The notes under the pieces were generated by a model. The model made no database searches and had not been told where the DNA came from. It saw nothing but the letters and a program-made list of their open reading frames with translations. DNA of 64,000 bases from Massilia sp. H6 (lineage in GTDB: Bacteria > Pseudomonadota > Gammaproteobacteria > Burkholderiales > Burkholderiaceae_D): assembly GCF_024802625.1 (NCBI RefSeq), contig NZ_CP103371.1, forward strand, positions 1,860,001 through 1,924,000, in the 5' to 3' direction. Below, piece after piece: positions 19,827 to 28,223 of the stretch. The position numbers and the translations under genes are program-made. Position 1 is the first letter of the stretch, and each line of letters starts with the position of its first letter.

Positions 19827-20100
19827 GTTGCGGGTCCCCAGCGTCGGAAACGTCGATTAACTCGCGGTGCTTGGCCTGACCCGAGCGAGCCTGCGCGATG
19901 GATTTCGCCAAATGCGCCGCGTTTGCCGGCGAACTCAACAGGTGGACAGTCTCCATCAGGCCGCTGTAGTAATCGAAGGACATGACCACCGCATCTGGTG
20001 CATCGCGGCGCGAGATAACGGTGACGTCGGCATCCGCGACTACCTGGTCGATGACGGTCCGAAGGCTGTTGCGAGCATCAGAAAAGTTGATGATTCTCAT
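19801..20100 (-). CDS. yefM: YefM/Phd family antitoxin
   Basis: A 99-residue antitoxin: the N-terminal Phd/YefM DNA-binding fold (MRIINFSDARNSLRTVIDQV, then VTVISRRDAPDAVVMSFDYY) and a C-terminal helix region that wraps the toxin (SSPANAAHLAKSIAQARSG). It neutralises YoeB and represses its own promoter. GGAG lies about 6 nt before ATG 20100. The C-terminal tail is about 15 residues longer than the typical end near HRELID, which creates the 26-nt overlap with the toxin gene. Confidence 0.93.
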   Translation of the reverse strand: MRIINFSDARNSLRTVIDQVVADADVTVISRRDAPDAVVMSFDYYSGLMETVHLLSSPANAAHLAKSIAQARSGQAKHRELIDVSDAGDPQHAQLDVHG

Positions 20101-20165
20101 TCGTCACTCCGGTTTGAATTACAAATTCAGGTGCATGGGCGTGTTGCGACTCGAAAACTGCAACC

Positions 20166-20187
20166 TGTACGATAAATTGTACATGTG
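20166..20187 (-). promoter_or_regulatory. Predicted YefM operator and yefM promoter
   Basis: TGTAC at 20166-20170 and TGTACA at 20178-20183 lie one helical turn apart about 70-85 nt upstream of yefM. TGTACA is the known core bound by E. coli YefM. On the minus strand TACAAT (20181-20176) could be the -10 box, so binding would block transcription. Confidence 0.6.
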
Positions 20188-20316
20188 TAGTGTGGTGTTG
20201 TCTGGGTACGGCGCAAGCGAGCCTGCAATACATACATGATTCTTTCGAATCGTCGTTGAGCCAAGTTCAACAAGCGCGATATTTCCACCCCGAGAATACC
20301 TATCAGAAACGCTGGA

Positions 20317-20346
20317 TTGTCAAAATTCAGTTGCCCTATCTACACT
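20317..20346 (+). promoter_or_regulatory. Possible promoter of the subtilase gene
   Basis: TTGTCA at 20317-20322 and TACACT at 20341-20346 are separated by 18 nt and would give a leader of about 90 nt before ATG 20445. This is a consensus match only. Confidence 0.4.
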
Positions 20347-20444
20347 AGCTGAGCCTTCGGGAAGCTGGCCAGCGCTCAAGGACCGGGTGCACGCGACAGG
20401 ACAAAGCGCGGCATTTCCATATGTTCTATTTTTCGGAGAATCAG

Positions 20445-21641
20445 ATGACCAAGCAAGTTGCGAATCATCTTCGCATGGGGGTAATTGCCGCCGCTGCCAG
20501 TATCCTGTGCAGCACGGCCAGCGCCGCGCCCGCCGACACTACCCGTGTCATCGTGGCGTTCAAGCCGGGTGCGAAAATGGCGCTGAAGTCGGTCGCTGCG
20601 GGCGCGAACGCCACGGTGAAAAAGGAGATCTTCGGCACCGATGCCGTCGCGATGGAAGTGCCACGGTCGGCTTTAAAGGGTCTGGAGAACAACCCGAACG
20701 TCGATTACATCGAAGAAGACCACAAACGCTATGCGATTGCCCTGACCACGCCATCGACCGGCAATCCTTACGCCACCGGCCAGGCCGTACCCTACGGCAT
20801 CAAGCAAGTCCAGGCCGACCTGCTCAGCGATATCAACACCGGCAACCGCAAGGTCTGCATTATCGATTCCGGCTACGACCGCGCGCACGAAGACTTGTCG
20901 GGCAATGTCCACACCGGCGACTACGATGCGGGCACCGGCAACTGGTACACCGATGAAAACAGCCATGGTACCCACGTGGCCGGTACCATCGCCGCCATCA
21001 ATAACAGCGGCGTGGGCGTGGTGGGCGTCAATGCCAATCGCCGCCTTCAGTTGCACATCGTAAAAGTGTTCAGCGCCAGCGGCTGGGCCTATTCGTCCGA
21101 CCTGGCCAGCGCGGCCAACAAGTGCCGGGCGGCGGGGGCCAACATCATCAGCATGTCGCTTGGCGGCTCGGGCTCGAGCACGACTGAATCGAATGCCTTT
21201 GCCACCCTGGCCAGCGCCAACATCTTGAGCATTGCCGCGGCTGGCAATGCGGGCAATTCGTCGCTGTCCTATCCGGCCAGCTACAGCAGCGTGGTGTCGG
21301 TAGGCGCCGTCGACGAGTACAAGCAACGGGCCAGCTTCTCGCAGTACAACAGCCAGGTCGAACTGGTCGGGCCTGGCGTCAGCGTCTATTCGACCATTCC
21401 GGTGAGCAAGGGTAAGTACGGTTACAAGAGCGGCACTTCGATGGCGACCCCGCACGTGGCGGCCGTCGCGGCTCTGGTCTGGAGCTATTACCCGTCCTGT
21501 AGCGCCGCGCAGATCCGCAGCACGCTCGGCAAGAGCGCGCAAGACCTCGGCAGCGCCGGCCGCGATACCAGGTATGGTTACGGCCTGGTCCAGGCAAAAG
21601 CTGCGCGCGACCGGATCGCCTCGCTCGGCTGCGGTAATTAA
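20445..21641 (+). CDS. Secreted S8 family serine peptidase (subtilase)
   Basis: Extracellular or periplasmic protease of 398 residues. A signal peptide is predicted to end at ASA-AP near residue 27. An inhibitor I9-type propeptide follows at about 34-98 ([32 protein letters not shown]). The catalytic domain has the full triad: Asp141 in CIIDSGYD, His174 in HGTHVAG and Ser332 in SGTSMATPH, with oxyanion Asn268 in AAGNAG. It lacks a C-terminal extension, so it is a compact subtilase. ATG 20445 was chosen because GGAGAAT precedes it by 6 nt; the frame from 20421 would hide the signal peptide. Confidence 0.95.
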   Translation: MTKQVANHLRMGVIAAAASILCSTASAAPADTTRVIVAFKPGAKMALKSVAAGANATVKKEIFGTDAVAMEVPRSALKGLENNPNVDYIEEDHKRYAIALTTPSTGNPYATGQAVPYGIKQVQADLLSDINTGNRKVCIIDSGYDRAHEDLSGNVHTGDYDAGTGNWYTDENSHGTHVAGTIAAINNSGVGVVGVNANRRLQLHIVKVFSASGWAYSSDLASAANKCRAAGANIISMSLGGSGSSTTESNAFATLASANILSIAAAGNAGNSSLSYPASYSSVVSVGAVDEYKQRASFSQYNSQVELVGPGVSVYSTIPVSKGKYGYKSGTSMATPHVAAVAALVWSYYPSCSAAQIRSTLGKSAQDLGSAGRDTRYGYGLVQAKAARDRIASLGCGN

Positions 21642-21655
21642 CCGCCGTTTGGGCG

Positions 21656-21691
21656 GCAGGAAAGGGCGCTTCGGCGTCCTTTTCTTGTTGC
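21656..21691 (+). terminator. Rho-independent terminator after the subtilase gene
   Basis: The hairpin AAAGGGCGC-ttcg-GCGTCCTTTTC with a G-T pair is followed by a T-rich stretch (TTTTCTTGTT). It starts about 20 nt after the stop codon. Confidence 0.7.
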
Positions 21692-21736
21692 ATCCTGCTA
21701 TGCTGGGTTCGTCATTCTCTGCGACTGCCCCCGCAC

Positions 21737-22867
21737 ATGATCATTTCGTCCGCCACCGATTTTCGCGAAGCCGCGCGCCGCAGGCTTCCGCCATTCCTGT
21801 TTCACTACCTGGACGGCGGGGCGGGCGCCGAGCAGACGCTGCGCGCCAATGTCGACGACCTCCAGCAAGTCAAGCTGCGCCAGAAGGTATTGCGCGGATC
21901 CTCGCAACTGGACCTCACCACCTGCTGGTTCGGCCGGCATAGCGCGCTCCCGATCGCGCTCGCGCCGATCGGCCTGACCGGTATGTTCGCCCGCCGCGGC
22001 GAGGTGCAGGCCGTGCGCGCCGCCTGCAACAAGGGGATTCCCTTCATCCAGTCCACCGTCTCGGTCTGCTCCTTGGGCGAGGTCGCTGCCCAGGCATCGG
22101 CGCCGATCTGGTTCCAGCTATATGTCTTGAAAGACCGCGCGTTCATGCGCGACGTGATGCGGCGCGCCTGGGAACTCGGCGCCACCACCCTGGTGTTTAC
22201 GGTCGACATGCCGGTGCCCGGCAACCGCTACCGCGACGCCCATAGCGGCATGAGCGGTCCGAACGGCCCGCTGCGGCGCATGGGGCAGGCGATGCGGCAC
22301 CCGCGCTGGGCCTGGGATGTCGGCCTGCACGGGCGTCCCCACGATCTCGGCAATATCTCGGCCTACCGCGGCCATGCCACCGGCCTCGAAGACTACATCG
22401 GGTGGCTGGGTGCGAACTTCGACCCCGACATCGGCTGGCAAGACCTGCAATGGATCCGCGACGAGTGGCAGGGCACGCTCATCCTCAAGGGCATCCTCGA
22501 CGCCGACGATGCCAACGCGGCGCTCGGATTTGGCGCCGACGGCATCGTGGTGTCCAACCACGGCGGCCGCCAGCTCGACGGCGCCTTGTCGAGCGCGCAG
22601 GCACTGCCTTCGATTGCCGATGCGGTCAAGGGCAAGATGACGATCTTCGCCGACGGCGGCGTTCGCACCGGCACCGACGTATTTCGCATGCTCGCGCTGG
22701 GCGCCGACGGGGTGCTGCTGGGACGGGCCTTCGTGTACGCGCTGGCGGCGCAGGGGCAGGCCGGGGTGGAGCGCCTGCTGGACATCCTCGAAAAGGACTT
22801 GCGTACCAACATGGTGCTCACCGGCGTGAAGTCGGTAGCGCAGATCGGACCGCATCTGCTGGCCTGA
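21737..22867 (+). CDS. lldD: FMN-dependent L-lactate dehydrogenase
   Basis: Flavoenzyme of 376 residues in the alpha-hydroxy-acid oxidase family, oxidising L-lactate to pyruvate and passing electrons to quinone at the inner membrane. Family features are [11 protein letters not shown] near 23-33, [19 protein letters not shown] and [17 protein letters not shown]. The FMN-binding and catalytic region has LILKGI and [12 protein letters not shown], where His and Arg hold the substrate, and the phosphate-binding stretch [13 protein letters not shown], then [13 protein letters not shown]. It is followed 188 nt later by a TRAP transporter that may import the substrate. Another alpha-hydroxy acid, such as mandelate or glycolate, cannot be excluded. 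Confidence 0.93.
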   Translation: MIISSATDFREAARRRLPPFLFHYLDGGAGAEQTLRANVDDLQQVKLRQKVLRGSSQLDLTTCWFGRHSALPIALAPIGLTGMFARRGEVQAVRAACNKGIPFIQSTVSVCSLGEVAAQASAPIWFQLYVLKDRAFMRDVMRRAWELGATTLVFTVDMPVPGNRYRDAHSGMSGPNGPLRRMGQAMRHPRWAWDVGLHGRPHDLGNISAYRGHATGLEDYIGWLGANFDPDIGWQDLQWIRDEWQGTLILKGILDADDANAALGFGADGIVVSNHGGRQLDGALSSAQALPSIADAVKGKMTIFADGGVRTGTDVFRMLALGADGVLLGRAFVYALAAQGQAGVERLLDILEKDLRTNMVLTGVKSVAQIGPHLLA

Positions 22868-22903
22868 CCGCCTTCATGCCACGAGAACCTGTCCCGCTTT
22901 TCT

Positions 22904-22916
22904 TGATGACTCATCA
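22904..22916. promoter_or_regulatory. Palindrome upstream of dctP, possible operator
   Basis: A perfect 13-bp palindrome TGATGACTCATCA lies in the 188-bp gap between lldD and dctP, about 140 nt before the dctP start. A regulator cannot be named from it. Confidence 0.3.
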
Positions 22917-23055
22917 CGTAAGCAATCCGTAAGGAAACAAGCACATTCTTCAGACGGATGTGTGGCGTCGTCTCGAGGAGCGTTATTTCTCGAAGCCAAA
23001 ATTTATGCGCGGTTTGATTCAGTCGATGTAATTAAAACTAGACAGGAGACATAGC

Positions 23056-24207
23056 ATGAAGAAGGGTGACAAGGAGTCGAATCAATCTCTACCTAATCGT
23101 CGCAAGTTCCTCGGAAGCGCGGCCGCCGGTACTGCCGGCGCCACGCTGGCTTTCCCCATGATTGCCAGTGCGCAAACGCCCAAGCAGATGCGCTTCCAGA
23201 GTACCTGGCCGAGCAAGGACATCTTCCACGAATACGCGCTTGATTTCGCCAAGAAGGTCAATGACATGACCGGCGGCGAACTCAAGATCGACGTACTGCC
23301 GGCCGGCGCCGTGGTGCCGGCCTTCGGCTTGCTCGATGCGGTCTCCAAGGGCACGCTCGACGGCGGCCATGGCGTGATGGGCTACAACTACGGCAAGCAG
23401 GCCGCGATCGCACTCTGGACCTCGGGCCCGGCCTATGGCATGGACGCCAACATGGTGCTGGCATGGCACAAGTACGGGGGCGGCAAGGAGTTGCTGGCCG
23501 AACTGTATAACGGCATCGGCGCGAATGTCGTTTCCTTCCTCACCGGACCGATGCCCACCCAGCCGCTGGGCTGGTTCAAGAAGCCGATCAGCAAGAAAGA
23601 AGACCTGAAGGGCATGAAGTTCCGCACCAACGGACTGGCGATCGACCTGTTCACAGCCATGGGCGCTGCGGTCAATGCGCTGCCGGGCGGCGAGATCGTG
23701 CCGGCCATGGATCGCGGCCTGCTCGATGGCGCCGAGTTCAACAACGCCAGCTCCGACCGGCTGCTCGGTTTCCCCGACGTATCCAAGATCTGCATGCTGC
23801 AAAGCTTCCACCAGAGCTCAGAGACCTTCGAGATCACCTTCAACAAGTCCAAGTACAACGCGCTGCCCGCCAAGCTCAAGGCGATCATCGAGAACGCGGT
23901 CGAGGCGGCGTCGTCCGACATGTCGTGGAAGGCGGTCGACCGCTATTCCAAGGACTACCGCGACATGCAGGCCAAGGATGGCGTCAAGTTCTACAAGACA
24001 CCTGACTCGCTGCTGCAGGCGCAGCTGGCGCTCTGGGACGAGGTGGTCGCCAAGAAGGGCGCCGGCAATCCGCTGTTCAAGAAGGTCGAGGCGTCGATGC
24101 GCAGCTTCGCCGAGCGTGCGATGAAGTGGGACATGGACACCAACAATCCGCGCCGCATGGCCTACAACCACTACTTCGGTCGCAAGGCGCCGCCCAAGAA
24201 GGCATAA
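23056..24207 (+). CDS. dctP: TRAP transporter solute-binding protein (DctP/TakP type)
   Basis: Periplasmic substrate-binding subunit of 383 residues for a tripartite ATP-independent transporter. The N terminus carries a twin-arginine signal (NRRKFLGSAAAG, Arg15-Arg16), so it is probably exported folded by Tat. The core shows the family stretch MKFRTNGLAIDLFTAMGAAV, with the conserved Arg that binds a carboxylate, and LPGGEIVPAMDRGLLDGAEF, as in the TakP subgroup that binds 2-oxo or hydroxy monocarboxylates. With lldD upstream, lactate or pyruvate is the likely cargo by inference. AGGAG lies 9 nt before the ATG. A strong terminator follows the gene. Confidence 0.93.
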   Translation: MKKGDKESNQSLPNRRKFLGSAAAGTAGATLAFPMIASAQTPKQMRFQSTWPSKDIFHEYALDFAKKVNDMTGGELKIDVLPAGAVVPAFGLLDAVSKGTLDGGHGVMGYNYGKQAAIALWTSGPAYGMDANMVLAWHKYGGGKELLAELYNGIGANVVSFLTGPMPTQPLGWFKKPISKKEDLKGMKFRTNGLAIDLFTAMGAAVNALPGGEIVPAMDRGLLDGAEFNNASSDRLLGFPDVSKICMLQSFHQSSETFEITFNKSKYNALPAKLKAIIENAVEAASSDMSWKAVDRYSKDYRDMQAKDGVKFYKTPDSLLQAQLALWDEVVAKKGAGNPLFKKVEASMRSFAERAMKWDMDTNNPRRMAYNHYFGRKAPPKKA

Positions 24208-24228
24208 GCCTCGTCTTGAGCTTCATGC

Positions 24229-24266
24229 GCGCCACCCCCGTTCGAAAACGAGGGTGGCGCTTTTTT
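24229..24266 (+). terminator. Strong intrinsic terminator between dctP and dctQ
   Basis: The arms GCGCCACCC (24229-24237) and GGGTGGCGC (24252-24260) are followed directly by six T residues. It sits in the 78-nt gap between dctP and dctQ, so most transcripts should stop after dctP and only read-through reaches the membrane subunits. Confidence 0.85.
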
Positions 24267-24285
24267 GGCGACCGGGAGCAGCTAC

Positions 24286-24870
24286 ATGCAGAACGTTTTG
24301 TTTTTCGTCGACCGGCTCAGCAGCCTGGTGGGCCAGGCTTTCTCCTGGCTGATCGTGGCGCTGACCTTCCTCATCAGTTGGGAAGTGTTTGCGCGCTATG
24401 CCCTGAATTCGCCCAACCCCTGGGCCTTCGACCTGATGATCATGATGTACGGCGCCGCCTTCATGATGGCCGGCGCCTATACCCTGGCCAAGAACGGCCA
24501 CGTGCGCGGCGATGTGCTGTACAGCTTCTTCCCGCCGCGCCTCCAGGCCGGGCTCGACCTGCTGCTGTACTTCGTGTTCTTTATTCCCGGCGTGGTGGCA
24601 TTGTGCTGGGCCGGCTACACCTACGCTGCCGAATCGTTCGCCATCCGCGAGCATTCCACGCTCACCGCCAACGGCCCGCCGCTCTATCCGTTCAAGATGG
24701 TCATTCCGTTCGCCGGCATCCTGCTGCTGCTGCAGGGCTGCGTGGAAATCGTGCGCTGCGTGATCTGCCTGCGCAATGGCGCATGGCCGGCGCGCGAAGC
24801 CGACGTCGAAGAAGTCGACGTCGACAAACTCAAGGCCATGGTGCACGCGGACGGAGGACCGGCAAAATGA
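24286..24870 (+). CDS. dctQ: TRAP transporter small permease subunit
   Basis: Inner-membrane protein of 194 residues with four predicted helices (about 13-35, 48-70, 88-110 and 135-158), the DctQ topology. It links the binding protein and the large permease. The conserved WEVFARYALNSPNPWAFDL segment follows the first helix. ATG 24286 has GGGAGC about 7 nt upstream; the frame extended to TTG 24265 would begin inside the terminator T run. Its stop overlaps the next start (ATGA), so dctQ and dctM are coupled. The C-terminal tail is acidic (ADVEEVDVDKLKAM). Confidence 0.92.
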   Translation: MQNVLFFVDRLSSLVGQAFSWLIVALTFLISWEVFARYALNSPNPWAFDLMIMMYGAAFMMAGAYTLAKNGHVRGDVLYSFFPPRLQAGLDLLLYFVFFIPGVVALCWAGYTYAAESFAIREHSTLTANGPPLYPFKMVIPFAGILLLLQGCVEIVRCVICLRNGAWPAREADVEEVDVDKLKAMVHADGGPAK

Positions 24871-26798
24871 GAAAAGAAATCTGGTTTGGCCTGTCGATCC
24901 TGCTGGCCATCGTCGTCAGCCTGTTCGTGCTGATGCCGGCCCCCGCCGACATGAGCAACGGCCACCTGGGCCTGTTGATGCTGGCGCTGGTGGTGGTGGC
25001 CATCATGCTCGGCTTCCCGACCGCCTTTACCCTGATGGGCATGGGCATGATGTTCGCCTGGTTCGCCTTTTATAGCAGCGACCCCGACCAGGCGGTGCAA
25101 CTCACGCTCGACCTGATGGTGCAGCGCGCCTATTCGGTGATGGCCAACGACGTGCTGATCTCGATCCCGCTGTTCATCTTCATGGGCTACCTAGTCGAAC
25201 GCGCCAACCTGATCGAGCGACTGTTCAAGAGCCTGCACCTCGCCATGGCGCGCATTCCGGGTTCGCTGGCGGTGGCCACCATCGTCACCTGCGCCATTTT
25301 TGCCACGGCTACCGGCATCGTGGGCGCGGTCGTTACGCTGATGGGGCTGCTCGCGCTGCCGGCCATGCTCAAGGCTGGCTACAGCACCCAGCTCTCGGCC
25401 GGTTGTATTACCGCAGGTGGCTGCCTGGGCATCCTGATTCCGCCCTCGGTGCTACTGATCGTGTATGGAGCGACGGCCGGCGTCTCGGTGGTGCAATTGT
25501 ATGCGGGGGCCTTCTTCCCCGGAATCATGCTCGCCAGCCTGTATGTGGGCTATGTGCTGCTGATCGCCAAGCTCAAACCGTCCTGGGCGCCGCCGCTGCC
25601 GGCTGCCGAACGCGTCGTCGCGCTGCCGGCCTTCACCAAGGCGATTCCGGGAGCCTACAACAAGGGTGCGGTACCCGGCCTGGTGCGCGCGATCAAGGGC
25701 CCACTGGCCACGCAGGTCTCAAACCGTACCCTGTTGTCGAACCTGTTCGTGGCCTTGCTGCCGGCCCTGGCCTTTGCTGCCGTCATGGGAGTGAGCTACC
25801 GCATCGTCACCGCGCCCGATGCCGCGCCGACCGAGCTGGTCGAGATGGGCATGCAGCAGAATGTCGACAGCTACGCCAGCAGCAACGGCGGTGGCCTGGA
25901 AGAGCCGCCCGCCGAGGACACGCTGGCCGAGCCGCCGGTGGAGGGCGGCGCGCCAGCGCCTGCGCCGGCCGCGCCGGCCAACCCTGCCAGCCCCGAGACC
26001 ATCCAGGCTGATTCTGCGACCCCCGGGCAGGTGCAACTTGCCAAGCCCGCTTCCGATACGTTCTGGACCGTATTCGCGGTTGGCGCGGCCGCCATGCTGC
26101 TCTTTTACGTGTTCTTCAGCTTTGCGCGGCTGGAAATTTTCAAGATGTTGCTCGGCTCACTGTTTCCACTGGCCTTCATGATCCTGGCGGTGCTCGGCAG
26201 CATCGTGTTTGGGCTGGCCACGCCGACCGAGGCAGCGGCGATGGGTGCGTTCGGGGGACTGATCCTGGCGATCGCCTACCGCCGGTTCAACTTCAACCTG
26301 CTGCGCGACTCGGCCCACCTGGCCACCAAGACCACGGCGATGGTGTGCTGGCTGTTCGTCGGCTCGAGTATCTTTTCGGCCGCATTCGCGCTGCTGGGCG
26401 GGCAGGAAATCATCAACGCCTGGGTGCTGGGAATGGACTTGACCCCGGTGCAGTTCATGATCCTGGCGCAGGTGGTGATTTTCCTGCTCGGCTGGCCGCT
26501 CGAATGGACCGAGATCATCGTCATCTTCATGCCAATCTTCGTGCCGCTGTTGGCGCACTTCAATATCGATCCGCTGTTCTTCGGCTTGCTGGTGGCCATG
26601 AACCTGCAGACCGCTTTCCTGTCGCCGCCGGTGGCAATGTCGGCCTTTTACCTGAAGGGAGTGGCGCCGCCGCACGTTACCCTGAACCAGATCTTCATGG
26701 GGATGCTGCCCTTCATGGGCATCCAGGTGCTGGGCATCGTGCTGCTGTATTCCTTCCCAGCAATCGGGCTGTGGCTGCCAAACGTATTGTATAAATAA
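24867..26798 (+). CDS. dctM: TRAP transporter large permease, enlarged form
   Basis: Large membrane subunit (643 residues) that moves the substrate with sodium or protons. Family motifs include LISIPLFIFMGYLVERANL (98-116), ATGIVGAVVTLMGLLALPAML, GGCLGILIPPSVLLIVYG and, near the middle, TPTEAAAMGAFGG (452-464). Typical DctM proteins have about 430 residues. This one carries roughly 200 extra residues in the centre, with two added hydrophobic segments (291-312, 399-421) around an acidic Pro/Ala-rich stretch (about 313-397). ATG 24867 overlaps the dctQ stop and has GGAGG 8 nt upstream. The longer open frame starting at 24126 is only dctP/dctQ shadow. Confidence 0.93.
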   Translation: MRKEIWFGLSILLAIVVSLFVLMPAPADMSNGHLGLLMLALVVVAIMLGFPTAFTLMGMGMMFAWFAFYSSDPDQAVQLTLDLMVQRAYSVMANDVLISIPLFIFMGYLVERANLIERLFKSLHLAMARIPGSLAVATIVTCAIFATATGIVGAVVTLMGLLALPAMLKAGYSTQLSAGCITAGGCLGILIPPSVLLIVYGATAGVSVVQLYAGAFFPGIMLASLYVGYVLLIAKLKPSWAPPLPAAERVVALPAFTKAIPGAYNKGAVPGLVRAIKGPLATQVSNRTLLSNLFVALLPALAFAAVMGVSYRIVTAPDAAPTELVEMGMQQNVDSYASSNGGGLEEPPAEDTLAEPPVEGGAPAPAPAAPANPASPETIQADSATPGQVQLAKPASDTFWTVFAVGAAAMLLFYVFFSFARLEIFKMLLGSLFPLAFMILAVLGSIVFGLATPTEAAAMGAFGGLILAIAYRRFNFNLLRDSAHLATKTTAMVCWLFVGSSIFSAAFALLGGQEIINAWVLGMDLTPVQFMILAQVVIFLLGWPLEWTEIIVIFMPIFVPLLAHFNIDPLFFGLLVAMNLQTAFLSPPVAMSAFYLKGVAPPHVTLNQIFMGMLPFMGIQVLGIVLLYSFPAIGLWLPNVLYK

Positions 26799-27151
26799 GT
26801 CAATCAACCACCCGTAGGCGGCCATCTAACTGGCCTCCTGCGGGGTCCAGCTATGCCCAAGCCATGAATCCCCGCGACCTTGGCGTTGCTCGTTATTCGA
26901 ATCATGAATGACTGACATATGGATTCGTCGTCTTACATTGCGCTGCAACATCGGTAATAATACGCAGCGTTACCCGGTAGTACCATCCACGTTCCCGTAT
27001 GTTGTCGTCAACAGCGCCTGGTGTGGCACTGCGACGACCAGTTTTCGTTCCGAACCCCGAGGAAAATGACCCAAGATCTCCCGCCCGGCTTGCTGTCCCT
27101 CCCATGCGCCACGCATACCGTGCCTGCGCCTGTCTACGTGCGTGCAGGGGC
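26799..27151. other. Intergenic region after dctM
   Basis: A hairpin with arms close to CCCGTAGGCGGCC and GGCCTCCTGCGGG lies at about 26812-26847, shortly after the dctM stop, without a T run. It may end the dctQM transcript. The rest (to 27151) is moderately AT-rich and probably holds the yitT promoter. No convincing gene was seen. Confidence 0.4.
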
Positions 27152-27805
27152 ATGGCAATGATGCAGGGAACGATGCCGTCCTCCGGCGTGCAGGCGAACG
27201 GCCCGGCCTCTGTCAAGCCGCATTCGATGCTGGACGATCTGTACGGAATCTGCGTGGGCGTGCTGTTTGTCGTCATGGGAGTGCTGCTGTTGCAGGCAGC
27301 TGGCTTGATCACGGGCGGCGTGGCGGGTATCTCGCTGCTGCTGTCGTACACCACCAGCTATTCGGTCGGCATGTTGTTCATGCTCATTAATCTGCCGTTC
27401 TTCCTGTTCGGCTACCTGTTCATGGGGGCGCGCTTTACCATCAAGTCGCTGGCCGTCAGTGTGCTGGTCATGGCCATGCTCAAGCTCGTGCCATACGGGC
27501 TGGTCATCGGGCATGTAAAGCCGATGCTGGCGGCGCTCGGTGGCGGCACCTTTTGCGGCATGGGTATTCTGGCGCTGGCGCGCCATGGCGCCGGCGTCGG
27601 CGGCACCGGTATCGTCACACTCTGGCTGCAAAAGCAGTATGGCATCAATGCCGGCCGCACCCAGGTACTGATTGACGCCGTGATCCTGCTGGCGGCGCTG
27701 CTGCTGGTCTCGCCGCAACTGGTGGGCTGGTCGTCGCTGAGCGCGATCGCCATGAGCAGCATGGTCATGGCCTGGCACCGTCCGGGTCGCTACTTCGGTA
27801 ACTGA
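27152..27805 (+). CDS. YitT family membrane protein
   Basis: Predicted inner-membrane protein of 217 residues with five or six helices, beginning MLDDLYGICVGVLFVVMGVL. Conserved family features are GLITGGVAGISLLLSY, MLINLPFFLFGYLFMG and GTFCGMGILALARHGAGVGGTGIV. The C-terminal DUF2179 domain of Bacillus YitT is absent, as in many proteobacterial members. The function of the family is not established. Starts at 27152, 27158 or 27161 are possible; AGGGG just upstream fits 27158 best, and the open frame extends to 26999 without a signal. Confidence 0.85.
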   Translation: MAMMQGTMPSSGVQANGPASVKPHSMLDDLYGICVGVLFVVMGVLLLQAAGLITGGVAGISLLLSYTTSYSVGMLFMLINLPFFLFGYLFMGARFTIKSLAVSVLVMAMLKLVPYGLVIGHVKPMLAALGGGTFCGMGILALARHGAGVGGTGIVTLWLQKQYGINAGRTQVLIDAVILLAALLLVSPQLVGWSSLSAIAMSSMVMAWHRPGRYFGN

Positions 27806-28223
27806 GCGCTACCGGCTCGATCGAGCCGGCAAGCGCGGTCTCATCCCGCTGTTTCCCCATCGTCATCGCCTCGGTTTCGCCCGGTAACGGGCGAGGCCCC
27901 ACGGCTCGACCGCATCCCGTCTGCGGTTGCCTTCACATTCGCGCCTTGACGCGAATATCTTGTCGTTGCCCGTCTTGGCAGCTCTGCCATCCCAAGTAAC
28001 TCCAACGCATCATGCCCAGCCACGGCGCGTCCCGGGTCCCCTGCACGGTTGATTAGTCCTTGTGTCCGATCGCTCTACGGTGTAGAACAAGTCATGGACG
28101 TAATCGTCGGGCACGCTCGCCAGGCAGCCCCGATTTTGGTCAGGCTGCAGATTTGTGTGCGGTATGAGACGGAACGGTTCGCCAAAGAAGCGGATAACTC
28201 TGTTTCAGAGAGGGAAGAACGCC
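27806..28223. other. Intergenic region between yitT and the porin gene
   Basis: A perfect 18-bp palindrome CCGGCTCGATCGAGCCGG at 27812-27829 follows the yitT stop and may act as a terminator stem, although no T run follows. The remaining 390 bp hold no convincing frame. Because the porin that follows seems to have lost its N-terminal third, I looked for relics here and saw none. Confidence 0.45.

Larger units (their letters stand above)
20101..20444. other. Regulatory region between yefM and the subtilase gene
   Basis: This 344-bp divergent region is clearly AT-richer than its surroundings, consistent with an acquired toxin-antitoxin unit. It holds the yefM operator at 20166-20187 and a possible subtilase promoter at 20317-20346. 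No open frame convinces. Confidence 0.6.

Noticed and set aside
27841-28023. 60-codon minus-strand frame between yitT and the porin gene
   Set aside because: No start signal, no homology-like pattern and low-complexity codon use.
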